This document shows, piece by piece, positions 43,197-53,654 of a DNA stretch of 64,000 nucleotides (positions are counted from its first letter, which is position 1; every line of letters starts with the position of its first letter). Origin of the DNA: Plazaster borealis (taxonomy: Eukaryota; Echinodermata; Asteroidea; Forcipulatida; Labidiasteridae); the NCBI GenBank assembly GCA_021014325.1, contig CM037473.1:22372822-22436821 (forward strand), given 5' to 3'. The notes under the pieces are model-generated. The model was not told the DNA's origin. It saw only the letters and a list, made by a program, of their open reading frames with translations, and ran no database searches. The translations under genes were made by a program, and so were the position numbers.

Positions 43197-43424
43197 GTTT
43201 GATAGTTAAACTACAACAACATAAACAACATTGGAATTAATATGACAGAAACACCCATCGACGTCGTCCTCTGTGCGCTGCCATTTTGTACTTTGGTGTG
43301 TCGACGATCGCAACCAACGGCTCTTGCATGTGTTTGAGCACATTTCCCCTCAAACAGCCGTCGGGTGTAACAAAACCAAGATGGCGATCATTCCTTCAGG
43401 ATGTGAACGTTTGGCTCTGAAACA
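43197..43424. promoter_or_regulatory. Bidirectional promoter of BLTP2 and MED19
   Basis: 228 bp separate the two start codons. No TATA box is evident. GCTGCCATTTT (43278-43288) faces BLTP2 and AAGATGGCG (43378-43386) faces MED19. Both are YY1-type elements with AAnATGGC in the direction of their own gene, as often seen just downstream of TATA-less start sites. The core between them is about 90 bp. Transcription starts were not measured, so the exact limits are inferred. Confidence 0.75.
43237..43284 (-). other. Upstream ORF of BLTP2 leader (15 codons)
   Basis: ATG within the YY1-type AAAATGGCAGC opens MAAHRGRRRWVFLSY and stops at TAA, 40 bases before the BLTP2 start. It is present only if transcription begins upstream of 43284. 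Confidence 0.5.
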
Positions 43425-43428
43425 ATGA
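43381..43428 (+). other. Upstream ORF of MED19 leader (15 codons)
   Basis: ATG within AAGATGGCG opens MAIIPSGCERLALKQ and ends in TGA at 43426-43428, overlapping the MED19 start as ATGA. A minimal ATGTGA also lies at 43401-43406. It matters only if the leader includes 43381. Confidence 0.5.
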
Positions 43429-43590
43429 CGTCTTTAAAGCGACCAGCGCACGATACTTCCCCCAAATACGGAGGAATTCCTAGCAAAATGCCCACACTGG
43501 TGAGACAGCGTTCTCCTGTGGCGTCCAAGTCATTTTTAAGTCCGCCAAGCGTCGATCCAGAACCTTACTACCTCGTGAAAGACTCCCCAG
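43425..43590 (+). CDS. MED19: MED19 exon 1
   Basis: MTSLKRPAHDTSPKYGG... to PYYLVKDSP. The donor is GTCGGT, one base carried. This ATG is preferred because the two upstream ATGs are in frames that stop at or before it. Confidence 0.93.
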
Positions 43591-46500
43591 GTCGGTTGCA
43601 TGGTAAACGTTCTTGATTATTAAAATAATTCTGCGTGAGCATTAACAATTTTTTACTCTTCTGCCCTATATCTGAACTAAAACGTACAAAAACAAATGTT
43701 AACCAACGTTAACCCATTTTTTACAACACAGTTATAATAACTTATCTGCTTACAAATACAAGTTGTTGTTTATTATTATTAAAGCTAAAGTTATTATAAA
43801 GTAAACAATTTGTTTATTATTGATCATTAGGCCTAATATTAATTATAATTAAGTATTATTTTACTCTTTAAAAACCATACATTTGTATAATAACACTTAA
43901 ATTATAATATATAATAATAATCGATGTGGACTAAACATAAACACTGGTGTTAAATAACTTCCCATTACCCCCCACTTCACTCCTCTGCCTGATAATTCAT
44001 TTGTTGTATATATTCTGTAAATAAAGTGTAAATAAACACATTTTTTTCTGTCAATAATTTGTTTTTTAATTCTTACTATAAATATCTCATGTAGTATTTT
44101 TTTTTCACAGGTCCCACACCTATTTTTTTTATATCATCCTACCTTTGATCTTGCTATTCTTTTTTGATTTTTATTTAGTTTGCATCATGATGCAACTTGC
44201 TCTCAATCCCTTTCCTTTTGTTGTTGCATTGTTTGTTATCACAATGCATTATCCTTTCATACTATACATCCTTTGTCCTCACCACTTTTACTCCTATGGT
44301 TCACAGCCACCAATTGTTTTCTGAAATAGAAACTTTGATTAATAATTTTCCTTCTTTCCTCTTTCCTTCCCTTTCCCCTTTTCCTCTCTTTTTCTATTCT
44401 ATATATTGTATATGTGTTGTTGTGTTTTTTTGCTCTGAAAGAGTCTGATCTGGAAGGTCTGCCTAGGCTATACCCTACCCTTATTATAATAATCGATGTA
44501 ACATGTAATTGTTACTGGATACTGACAACATGCATGGAGGAAGAAACACGAGTTTGAGTGATAACCAACAGCGCCACACTCACTGGAGAAATAAAAAATG
44601 TACAAAGTATTTATATACCACAAGGGAAGTGACTTGGTAAAGTTGAACAAAGAACAATTTACTAGAGCGGAACTTGACTCTTGGACCTCCGGATTAATGT
44701 GCCTCTTCAAGTTAGTCCCGCTCCAGTCAGTTTTTCTTTGTTCAACCCAAAATTAATATACACAAAAAGTATGTCAACTATTTTTGGTAATAATATATCT
44801 TGCGTGAAAAGTTGGCAGTATACATTTGTAGTTTCGGTATCTTTCAGAAAAGGCGAAAGCTTGTGAATGTTTAACATCTGAAGATCAGGAAATTTTCATT
44901 TGTTAAGATATAAAATTCACGTTTTCACCCCCATATCTGCACAGTTCCAACAGAGGTCACAGGTGAGACCAATCTGATAAGTCACTATGGCCTGGAGCAC
45001 AGCTATCAGAGGTTCTCAAGTAAGAAAGTTAAGGAGCAGCTCAGTGCATTTCTACCTCATTTACCAGGTGAGGAGCTACAACAGTGTACATGGTCACCAA
45101 GGGCCCAATTTCATAGAGCTGCTTAACGCCTAATTTTGTGCTTACTGAGCGAGTTTCCATTTCATAGCGCTGCTATTTGCTAACCGTAAGCACGCGAAAA
45201 GGCATGCTAACCTTTCGGTAATTACTGTATGAAAATTAATGACATAACAATGCAAATCCATGGTGAACGCGCAAGATGGCTGCCTAATTTTCTTGCTAAC
45301 CTGTGAAATACGCTTATGAACAAGCAAATTTTTCTGCTACAGTTAGCACGAAAATTTGCTTACCGTTAAGCAGCGCTATGAAATTGGGCCCTGACCATAA
45401 AGTGCGTAGTGCCAAAAGAATTTCAGTTGTACCATTGATATAGGTCTCATAATTCAAACATATGGCAGGGTTCTACCCATTCACAAGCTAACGTATCGGG
45501 CCGATTTGCGCGAATTGCGTGCCAATACCAATTTAAAAAAAAAAATTATGCGGTAGTTTCACAATTAAAGCAGAAAGATAAAAACCATATAGAATGCTCC
45601 AGATTGTACAGTAGGGCTTTGAAAATCAAGAAAAACACCAAGTAGAAAACATTCCGAAGACCTTGTTTCAATAGCGCGCTTTGGCCAAACATCCCAAAAT
45701 TTTTGCCCAGAATACGCGACAGTTTTGAAAAAACCTTGGGAGAACCCTGATATGAAGCTTTGCATACATAAAACTCCCGGTTGGGAGTAGATAAGGCTGT
45801 ATTTAGAACTTTGAATTATGATTTTATGCTATTTGTCACCCGATGACCTCGTGTATCTTTCGTGTTCTACAAATTTCCCTGTATGTAAACACACTTCAAC
45901 CCTTTTGGTTTGCCCTGCGCAGGAATGATTGACACCGTTGGTGTGCAGGATAACAGCAGTCTACGAATGTTAATCGATAAGCCACCGGTCGGTGGGAAAG
46001 AGATCCTTCCATTGTCTGGGCCATCATTGGCGGGATTCAAACTACATCCTGGATCGGTGAGTTGACATTTCATGAAATCGTCATCATTTAAAGAAAGTAT
46101 AGAGGGTTAAAAAATATCTGGGAAAAAATGTTTGAGTTTTAAGTTGAAAGCTCACTCGTTATAGATTTCATACCAGTACCAATCCTCCAGAAAAGTATTT
46201 CTGTCAGAAATACCGTTAAAGTTGGAACTTAAAGGCACTGTACACAATCGGTAATTACTCAAAATATCTATTAGCATAAAAACTTACTTGGTAACGAGCG
46301 GGGAGCTGTTGATAGTATAAAACATTGTGAGAAACGACTCCCTCTGAAGTAACGTAGTTTTTGAGAAAGAGGTAACTTCTCACTAAAATAATAAAAACTT
46401 CTTGCAAGAAGTTTTTATTCCTATCTGAAAGCACACAAATTTGTACAACAAGGGTGTTTTTTCTTTCATCATTTTCTTGCAACCTCGATGACCAATTGAG

Positions 46501-49500
46501 CCCAAATTTTCACAGGCTTGTTATTTTATGCATATGTTGGGATACACCAAGTGAGAACACTGGTCTTTAACAATTACCAAACGTGTTCAGTGCCTTTAAT
46601 ATAGATTTCATACCAGTACCAATCCTCCAGAAAACACTGCCTGAAATACCGTCAAAGTTGGAACTTAATGGGAGGGATTACCTTTGGTTATTACACCAAC
46701 AATTAATAATCATCAAAACTTACTTGGTAAGCAGCACTGCAACTGTTGATAATGTATAACATATTGAGAATCATTTCCCTTCAAAGGAATGTGGTTTTAG
46801 AGAGAGGGATTCAAAAACATTTTAATCTGAGAAACGTTTCTGCATGAAATGTCTCAGATTGTGTATTCCAATTACGGATTATTCTTCCTGCGTGGACATA
46901 ACCTCTCCAGATTTTCGGCAATATCTCAAAAACGCTACCACCTTTTGAAATGAAATGTTCACAGTTAGTTTTATTGTATATATCTATAGGATTACAGGCA
47001 TGAGAATCTTCCGGATTTTTCCGGATTTCCGGATTTTTCACTTCAAAATATGTGGTCTCCGAGTTCAATGTGAATTTGATATAAAATTTGGGGGGTAGGG
47101 TGTTGGGGTATGCATTTATATTTCGCTAATCTCTCGTCTTTAAATCAGAAATTGTAAATTTACCTTTGTAAAATCATACCGCGGATCGACACACCGTTCG
47201 TGAAAAACGGCACGTAAACAATTGCCGCCCGGCTTCCATGTGCATCGCGTATGCAGCGGGATCAATAGATATGTGTAGACTTCTTTCATTCCTCGCTTCA
47301 ATCACGGTGCGGTTTATTCTTTGTTTGACCATAATATGTTTACTGCTACAGCAAAGGAACATGTGTGGAGACTTTGGGAAGTCTACTGACAACAATGCGC
47401 GGTGTATGGATGCGAGCGCATTGTTAGACTTTTTACGCACGTGTGTGAGAATCGTCGACGTCTGCATAAACCGTTAAAAGTCTCACATTTTTGGTGAGCT
47501 TTTTGAGATAAGACACGTCTAGCATTTTTTATGATTTCATTATTTTTTTTTGAGTATTTTCCTCCTACTAACTCGACCCATGGAGGTAGGATATGCATGG
47601 TTCAACCACTGAGTGCGGCGCCGACGCTTGGTGACGTTGCCCAATTTCCGGACATTGCCCAAAATCCGGACATGCATTTTTAGCGTTAGATTTTTTCGGG
47701 ATTTTTTTTCTGGATTTTTCATCATCGTCCATTCTCATGCCTGGGATTAAATAACCGAACGGTTCCAAAAACCAAAGGTCTACTTTGCCCTTAATAGATG
47801 TTAGGACTAATAAAACATAAGTATTTTGAACATTTCTTTTTTTTATATTCACATCAATGTTTTCTTGGGACAGATACCTGAGCAGTTTAAGCTATTACAT
47901 CACCAACCAGTCAAGAAACACAAACACAAGAAGCACAAGAAAGAGCACAGACCACCAGATGCCACTGAGATATCCATAACAGGTTTGTTTTTTAATCTTT
48001 TGAAACATGAAATGTTAATTGTTGCATACTGTTAAAACTGATAATTACCTTTTACCACCATGTTTGTGAAATACTTCTATAGTTTCTTTAGTTCATTAAG
48101 TGGTTCTTAGCTGTCAGCTTGTTCCCCTGTGTATTGTTTTTTACTTTGTAAGAGGGAAAGAGTACAAAAGTGTTTTGCTTCACTTTTTTGTACATAATTG
48201 CGTTTAGCATTTATGTATATCGTATGCTTCTTTTTCATATGTATTGCTGTAGGCCTATAGACGATGTGACCTCTGACGTCACTCGAAAACCATAACATGA
48301 TGCGCGCGCATGTCCCCGGGCAAAACCTTTGTGTACTTGACGGCCAGCTAGAAAATACACGCAATCTTACAATGAGCACGCGTCTTCTTGCCCGGCGGAA
48401 TATGACTTGGACAGTGTTTTGTCAACAGAGGGCGGTTTGAATGTAAACAGAGGTCACATCGTCTATAATATGTTGAATATCGTCGTATACATTTTTTCTT
48501 TTTTAAATATGGTTTGTTGTCAGTATGGAAATAACTGTTTCTTCTAACTACCTATCTCACAAATACATCATGTTCGTGCAACATCACAGGACACCCGTTA
48601 TCCATTTTCTTTGATGATGTAAAGTTTAGAGTATGTTCATGTGCCATGTTCAATAATCAAGACACGGAAGGATGCTACAGCCTTCAGGTGCTATTCAATC
48701 ATACAAGGCATGCATAACCTGAAAATGTGAAAGATATCTGGGCACAATATCATCAAGCTAATAAAACAGAACATTTTGCTCAGCTTAGTTTGGGCCCTAT
48801 TATTTTCATCAAGCACTCACTGTATGTAATACAAATAGTTTATTTATTCCCACTCAATTCTACCACACATTCAAATATAAACCAATGATCTAATTTTAAC
48901 TCTCTTGGCTTCCTCTTTCCTCCTAATTAGGAGGGGAGCAAGGGACTGAAGGAAGTCACGACAAAAAACACAAAAAGCAGAAGAAGCACGAAGATGGAGA
49001 ACGCAAGAAACGCAAGAAGGAGAAGAAGAAGAAAAAGGTAAGTAGAAGTGATAGAGATAAAAGCAGAGCCAGTTCAATTTTCTATTGAAATTTTGAGCAA
49101 AAGATATTCTTGGCTTGAAAACCTCATTAATAATTCTCTGTATATTATATACAGGCCTGATATTTCACTGAGTAGGCTGTCTCCTCCATGCCCCTGCTCC
49201 TGAAATGTTCTATTAGTTTTTAAATTTCTCAAAAGAGTTGCCCTTTACTACAGGAAAAAAAAAGCTTTTCCCTTACAAGAACGAAGTATCAGGCCATTAT
49301 ACATTTGTAAACAACGGTCATATAAAAGTGTTAACAATTCACTAGATTGCTAGACCTATTTGTTGTCATAACTTCACTATATACAGGCCTGATACTTCAC
49401 CGAGTAGGCTGTCTCCTCCATGCCCCTGCTCCTGAGATGTTATTAGTGTTTTAATTTCTCAATAGAGTTGCTCTTTACTACAGAAAAAAAGCTTTTCCCT

Positions 49501-49994
49501 TACAAGAACGAAGTGTCGGGCCATTATACGTTTACAAACAACGGTAATATAAAAGTGGTAACAATTCACTAGATTGCTAGACCTATTTGTTTTCATAACT
49601 TCACTGGCCCAGCACTGTATTTAACAACTAGGCTCTGTCCAAAGATCACTTACATCTTCAGCGAAACCACAAAATAGCAGGCATGTAGATTACAAAAAAT
49701 ATAAATACAAACTTGTGTTAACAAATTCACTAAGTGCCAGCCTCGTTTGGTCAAAACTTTACTGGCCCAGTGCTGTAAACCACTATACTCTGGCCAATGT
49801 AGAATTACAATTATTTACTGTACTAACGTATGGGGAATTCAAGGAAAGCTGTATCATTAGGAGGAAAACTCTTTGATTTTGGCATTTTTGACGTTAACAT
49901 GGATTTATTTTTGTGGTTGTATTTTCAGCAGCGTCAGAGTCCAACTCACCCAAGTGGCACTTCACACAATGGCAGCGGACCTGGCAGGCCCTGA
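43425..49994 (+). CDS. MED19: MED19, Mediator complex subunit 19
   Basis: A nuclear subunit of the Mediator head region, which links transcription factors to RNA polymerase II. Exons: 43425-43590, 44945-45067, 45923-46056, 47874-47982, 48931-49037, 49929-49994, giving 705 nt and 234 residues (the human protein is 244). The core reads EVTGETNLISHYGLEHSYQR, VKEQLSAFLPHLPG, DNSSLRMLIDKPP, GPSLAGFKLHPG and IPEQFKL, aligned with human LTGSTNLITHYNLEQAYNKF, LPDLPGMIDLPGSHDNSSLR and LPEQCRL. A lysine-rich nuclear-localisation-like tail follows (KKHKHKKHKK, KKRKKEKKKKK). The N-terminus is Ser/Pro-rich, ending PYYLVKDSP. All borders are GT-AG with consistent phases. The gene is complete and looks functional. 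Confidence 0.96.
44612..44755. repeat. S4-type fold-back remnant
   Basis: GTTGAACAAAGAACAATTTA CTAGAGCGG at the left is matched in inverse by CCGCTCCAGTCAGTTTTTCT TTGTTCAAC. A CACAAGGGAA.TGACTTGG start links it to the repeat at 21124. Confidence 0.6.
44945..45067 (+). CDS. MED19: MED19 exon 2
   Basis: Encodes VPTEVTGETNLISHYGLEHS then KKVKEQLSAFLPHLP, the most conserved MED19 block. The acceptor is CACAG and the donor GTGAGG. Confidence 0.96.
45101..45391. mobile_element. MITE family G, copy 2
   Basis: GGGCCCAATTTCATAGAGCT GCTTA at the left and GCGCTATGAAATTGGGCCC at the right. AAGATGGCTGC (45273-45283) is a YY1-type motif. It lies in MED19 intron 2. Confidence 0.85.
45464..45752. mobile_element. 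MITE with CAGGGTTCT ends
   Basis: CAGGGTTCTACCC at the left and GGGAGAACCCTG at the right. CAG-type short terminal repeats suggest a hAT-like element, but a clean 8-bp target duplication is not evident. A truncated relative lies at 5021-5321. Confidence 0.65.
45923..46056 (+). CDS. MED19: MED19 exon 3
   Basis: Encodes GMIDTVGVQDNSSLRMLIDK PPVGGKEI...GFKLHPGS. The acceptor is GCGCAG and the donor GTGAGT. Confidence 0.96.
46229..46599 (-). mobile_element. MITE family A, copy 5, in a duplicated site
   Basis: TTAAAGGCACTGTACACA...GTTCAGTGCCTTTAA. Both flanks carry the same about 70-bp sequence (TATAGATTTCATACCAGTAC CAATCCTCCAGAAAA...AAAGTTGGAACTTAA), far longer than a TTAA duplication. Confidence 0.85.
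46675..47794 (+). mobile_element. MITE family B, copy 6, split by an insertion
   Basis: The left part (GGAAGGxxTTACCTTTGG-like start to 46994) and the right part (GGATTAAATAACCGAACGGT...TTTGCCCTTAA, 47744-47794) match family B. The 749-bp stretch between is a separate element. Confidence 0.75.
46995..47743. mobile_element. 749-bp DNA element with CAGGCATGAGAAT ends
   Basis: Terminal inverted repeats CAGGCATGAGAAT and ATTCTCATGCCTG are flanked by a 6-bp duplication GGATTA inside MITE B6. Subterminal CCGGAT repeats occur on both sides. Open frames inside are short and I recognise none as a transposase. The superfamily is uncertain. Confidence 0.8.
47874..47982 (+). CDS. MED19: MED19 exon 4
   Basis: Encodes IPEQFKLLHHQPVKKHKHKK HKKEHRPPDATEISIT, the start of the lysine/histidine-rich tail. 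The acceptor is GGACAG and the donor GTTTGT. Confidence 0.94.
48256..48467. mobile_element. MITE family E, variant copy 6
   Basis: TATAGACGATGTGACCTCTG at the left and CAGAGGTCACATCGTCTATA at the right, perfect over 20 bases, with TGACGTCA next to the left end. It lies in MED19 intron 4. Confidence 0.8.
48931..49037 (+). CDS. MED19: MED19 exon 5
   Basis: Encodes GGEQGTEGSHDKKHKKQKKH then KKRKKEKKKKK, the basic nuclear tail. The acceptor is AATTAG and the donor GTAAGT. Confidence 0.94.
49147..49606. repeat. Tandem duplication, about 230-bp unit
   Basis: ACAGGCCTGATATTTCACTG AGTAGGCTGTCTCC at 49153 recurs at about 49384 with few changes, each unit ending ATTGCTAGACCTATTTGTT. A degenerate third part follows to about 49800 (GGCCCAGCACTGTA, GGCCCAGTGCTGTA). 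It is in MED19 intron 5. Confidence 0.85.
49929..49994 (+). CDS. MED19: MED19 exon 6 and stop
   Basis: Encodes QRQSPTHPSGTSHNGSGPGR P and TGA, similar to the human RHSPDHPGMGSS tail. The acceptor is CAGCAG, a tandem NAGNAG that could add or drop one Gln. Confidence 0.94.
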   Translation, partial: QRQSPTHPSGTSHNGSGPGRP

Positions 49995-50161
49995 ACAGTT
50001 ACTTTTGAAATTTAATACTAGCGGATATAGGGTTTGTATACATTGTTAATACATGTAAACAAAATATCAGTGATTTGTTTCTTAAAAGCTTTACTTGGAA
50101 GAAAGATTGTTCCAGTAACAAGAAGTCCAAGAAGTTTTATCTGACCTACTGCCATTGTTTA

Positions 50162-50167
50162 AATAAA
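50162..50167 (+). terminator. MED19: MED19 polyadenylation signal
   Basis: AATAAA 168 bases after the stop codon, the only canonical hexamer in the likely 3' UTR. Confidence 0.7.
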
Positions 50168-50350
50168 ATTGTGAATCTGAAATGCATCACAGGCTTGTTA
50201 TTAAGTTCAGTATTTGATTGCAGACAATTGTACTGTTGTCTGAATTAAACATGCTGAAGTTTGTATAAACTAGTTTCTGTAAAAGTGAAGAGGATCTAGG
50301 AAGGTTTAGAGGGAAGCCATGCAGTCTGAAAATTGATTTCACAAGTTCTT

Positions 50351-50740
50351 TTAAAGGCATCGTACACGTTTGGTATAACTCTGATAATAGTGGCAATAAC
50401 AACTTACTTGGTAAGAAGTACAGCAGCTTTGGATAGTATAATGTATTTTGAGAAACTTTTCACTTTGAAGTACTGCGGTTATGGAAAAAGATATCACTTG
50501 TTATCCCAACAAATTTGAATCTGAAGCGTTACTGCAGTAACATTTCTCAGATTGTGTATTCCAATTGCAGATGACTTCCTGCGTGGACATAACCACTCCA
50601 GATTTTCGGCAATATCTGAAAAACGCTACCACCTTTTGAAATGAAATTTTCACAGGTTAGTTTTATGGTATACATCTACAACTATTTAGGTTTAAAACAA
50701 ACAATAGGCTTCAATTACCAAACGTGTACGATGCCTTTAA
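50351..50740 (+). mobile_element. MITE family B, copy 7
   Basis: TTAAAGGCATCGTACACG...CGTGTACGATGCCTTTAA with a slightly shortened central palindrome. Confidence 0.85.
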
Positions 50741-52099
50741 GCAGGCCTGTGATTTGTCAGGATTTTTCCTGAATTCAGGATATTTTTTTCCTAATTTGTT
50801 TTCCTCTGCATTGAAAGTCATGAACAATAATAAATCAAGGGAAGGAAGGTGTAGCCCTAATGTGTCAGACCTCTAGGTTGTCCATTATTGGTGATATAGA
50901 GAGTCTGTTATCATGCCAAAATGTGACACCCTGAAAATTCAGGGGTTCCATCTCTGAACTAGAGGAAACCACTTCCCAATTGAGGACTTTATATTTCTGT
51001 ACAATCACACTCCTGTTTCAGAGCCAGCACATCCGATATTTTGATCGGCTGGGTTTACTGAAACCTCCGAAAGAAAGTATGGATAGTTTTTCCCAACCTT
51101 GGTACAAAACGTGTTCACTCTTTCTATGCAATCTTGGAGGCTTTAGCTGTTAAAAAGATCAAATTGTGCCAGAGATTTTGTGCAGGGCTCGAATTTGACA
51201 CTGGACCGCAGGCCCCAGGCCAGTGGTTTAACTGTTGGGCAAGTAAACTTCTGTCAAGTGAGTCCTCCGATTTTCTTTTTCAATTGATGTGTATGTGTAC
51301 TTGTATCCTGTGATATCTTCAACAAAAACAAATTTGTTTAAATACCTCTCAATCTCAATTTACATAGTCTTAGTGCATAGTGTTCCAAAAAAACAACAAA
51401 ATGCATGTATAACAGGACCTAGGGAAGTTTTTTTTCTTTTTTTTTTTCTCTTTACAATCTTTTGGTCCAATTTCTGGTCCAGTCAATATTTAATATTTTG
51501 AGCTACAAGCCCTGTTTTTTTCTGTTGTGTATGTGGTGTGTCTCTTTGGTTCTGTGTACATGTAAGCATTTTACTCAAAGACTACATTGAAGTTGTCTCT
51601 GAAAAAGGTTTCAATGGCATTTTGAAACATATGCAAGTTTGCTTTACCCCTAAAGTTATTGGGATTCGTACATTCATTCATGTCTTCTAGTTTTCAGGGA
51701 CGGAATATTTTTGGTTTGTGGAAATGTGTCTGTGTGTTTTCTTGTCAGTTTTTTAAATTAAAAGATATGTACGACATCGGTATATATTTGAAAGATAATT
51801 AATTCAGTGATTGAGATTTCTTTTTTACGGGCATGTAATTTATTAGGATTTTTCCTGATTTCAGGATTTTCTCAAAACTTCGTTGAACCATCTATTTACT
51901 GGGAAACAAGTAAAGCAATCACCAAAGAGATAGTCCACATTGCTTCAAAAACATTTAGTTTTGTATTTCTGGTGATACACAGTGTCTGTAAACATCCTGA
52001 ACTGTACCATCTGGGAGGCTCTTGGTTTAGAATAAAGGGAATCCAGACCAGCAAGCAATTTTTCAGGAATTTTCTAGTTCGTCCAATCTCATCCCTGTT
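50741..52099. other. Intergenic DNA after MED19
   Basis: AGGATTTTTCCTGAATTCAG GAT (50758) and a similar TTAGGATTTTTCCTGATTTC at 51843 mark small inverted or related repeats. No gene is recognised. Confidence 0.4.
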
Positions 52100-52475
52100 T
52101 TAAAGGTATCGTACACGCTTGGTAATTGTCAAAGACCAGTGTTCTCACTTGGTGTATCCCAACATGTGCATAAAATAACAAGCCTGTGAAAATTTGGGCT
52201 CAATTGGTCTTCGAAGTTACAAGAAAATGATGAAAGAAAAAACACCCTTGTTGTACAAATTTTTGTGCTTTCAGACAGGAATAAAAGGCTTCTTGCAAAA
52301 ACTCTTTTATTATTTTAGTGAGAAATTACCTCTTTCTCAAAAACTACGTTACTTCAGAGGGAGTCGTTTCTCACAATGTTTTAAACTATCAACAGCTCTC
52401 TGTTGGTGGTTACCAAGTCAGTTTTTATGCTAATATATATTTTGAGTAATTACCAAACGTGTATGATGCCTTTAA
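52100..52475 (+). mobile_element. MITE family A, copy 6
   Basis: TTAAAGGTATCGTACACG...CGTGTATGATGCCTTTAA. The centre palindrome is altered (GGCTTCTTGCAAAAACTC). Confidence 0.85.
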
Positions 52476-52954
52476 GGGAGATGTGGATGACTTGCTAAAT
52501 GTTTTGCAGTTTGTTTCTTTCACCAAACTACTAATATTTAGGAAATGTATGTATTTGAGGCAGTACATATGTTTGAGGAAAACAAATGTTTTTATATCTG
52601 GATATTTCAGCACAGTTTTGATATAACACATACATAGCTTGATAAATCCACATTTTAAAGACTAATAATTTGTCCTTTTTAACAAGATTGGATAGTCAAG
52701 TATGCAGGCTTGATGGATCGATAGCTGTACAAAATAGTGAAAATATGAAACGTATTATTGTTTTGCATGTTATTTTTAAAAGCTGTGCAAAATTTAATAA
52801 TGATTTTTTGAATCAAAATGACAATGAATTATTTGTTTTATTTATATTTCATTCAATTTTTTTCTGTGCATGAAACTTCCTATTAACTCTAAACCCCCTC
52901 CTTGGCTAGAGCAGCCCCATGTCCTCATAAATACACCAATCTATGCTAACTTTG
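52476..52954. other. Unassigned AT-rich intergenic DNA
   Basis: No gene or repeat family recognised. Confidence 0.4.
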
Positions 52955-53160
52955 TGGCGTGACGCTGCCGAGCGGATAAGAGCACTGGACTCAAGCTCTG
53001 GTGTTTCTGTTCAGCAGAGTGTGGGTTCGAGTCCCAGTCATGACACTTGTGTCCTTAAACAAGACACTTAACCATTATTGCTTCGTCCTTCAGATGGGAT
53101 GTAAAGCCATTGGTCCTGTGTGTTGTGTAGTGCGCTTATCGAAAAGAGAAATTGTTATTG
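52955..53160 (+). mobile_element. SINE S1, well-preserved head
   Basis: GCTGCCGAGCGGATAAGAGC, GTGGGTTCGAGTCCCAGTCA (good box B) and CACTTGTGTCCTTAAACAAG. The 3' end is truncated. It is the best tRNA-Leu/Ser-like head in the window, but the body continues as a SINE. Confidence 0.8.
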
Positions 53161-53654
53161 AAAGTCTATAAAAGCTTGTAGATCAGCCCTTGTACTCAAT
53201 ACAAAATTGTATTTTTCCAAGGGCCAAATATCATGCCTAAACTTTGTATTATTATTGTTTATTTCAGAAGATTGTTAACACAAGAACAATTCCACTGCTA
53301 TGTTTACAAGTTTTGTTTACAATAATATTATTATATACCAACATACAGAATTTAGCACTGATGTGGACAAAATGGTAGAACTTTGACTTCATTTGGTTCC
53401 ACTATTCCATTAAATAAATAAAAAACTATTAGTTAGTTATTGTAAATAAATTATTTAACTGTACATATTAAGTTTACTGGTTTTGTTTTTTCAAAACAAA
53501 TACATTGGTCAGAGGAATTTGAGGTCCAACAATGAAATATTTTAGGACATTCCGTTCTGAGTGAAATGTATTTGAATGTTGAGTAGCATGGAAGTAAATT
53601 GTTTCTCTTTGTTATAGATGTTTTTAGTTTTGCATTTGACTTTTGAATTATAGT
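53161..53654. other. Unassigned AT-rich intergenic DNA
   Basis: No gene or repeat family recognised. Confidence 0.4.

Noticed and set aside
46255..46482. Recurring peptide QICVLSDRNKNFLQEVFIIL in ORFs at 7.6, 10.9 and 46.3 kb
   Set aside because: It is the translation of MITE family A copies. The frame is not conserved in the other copies and there is no start context.
52955..53050. A tRNA-Leu or tRNA-Ser gene
   Set aside because: Good boxes A and B, but it is one of several S1 copies followed by the same non-tRNA body, so it is a SINE.
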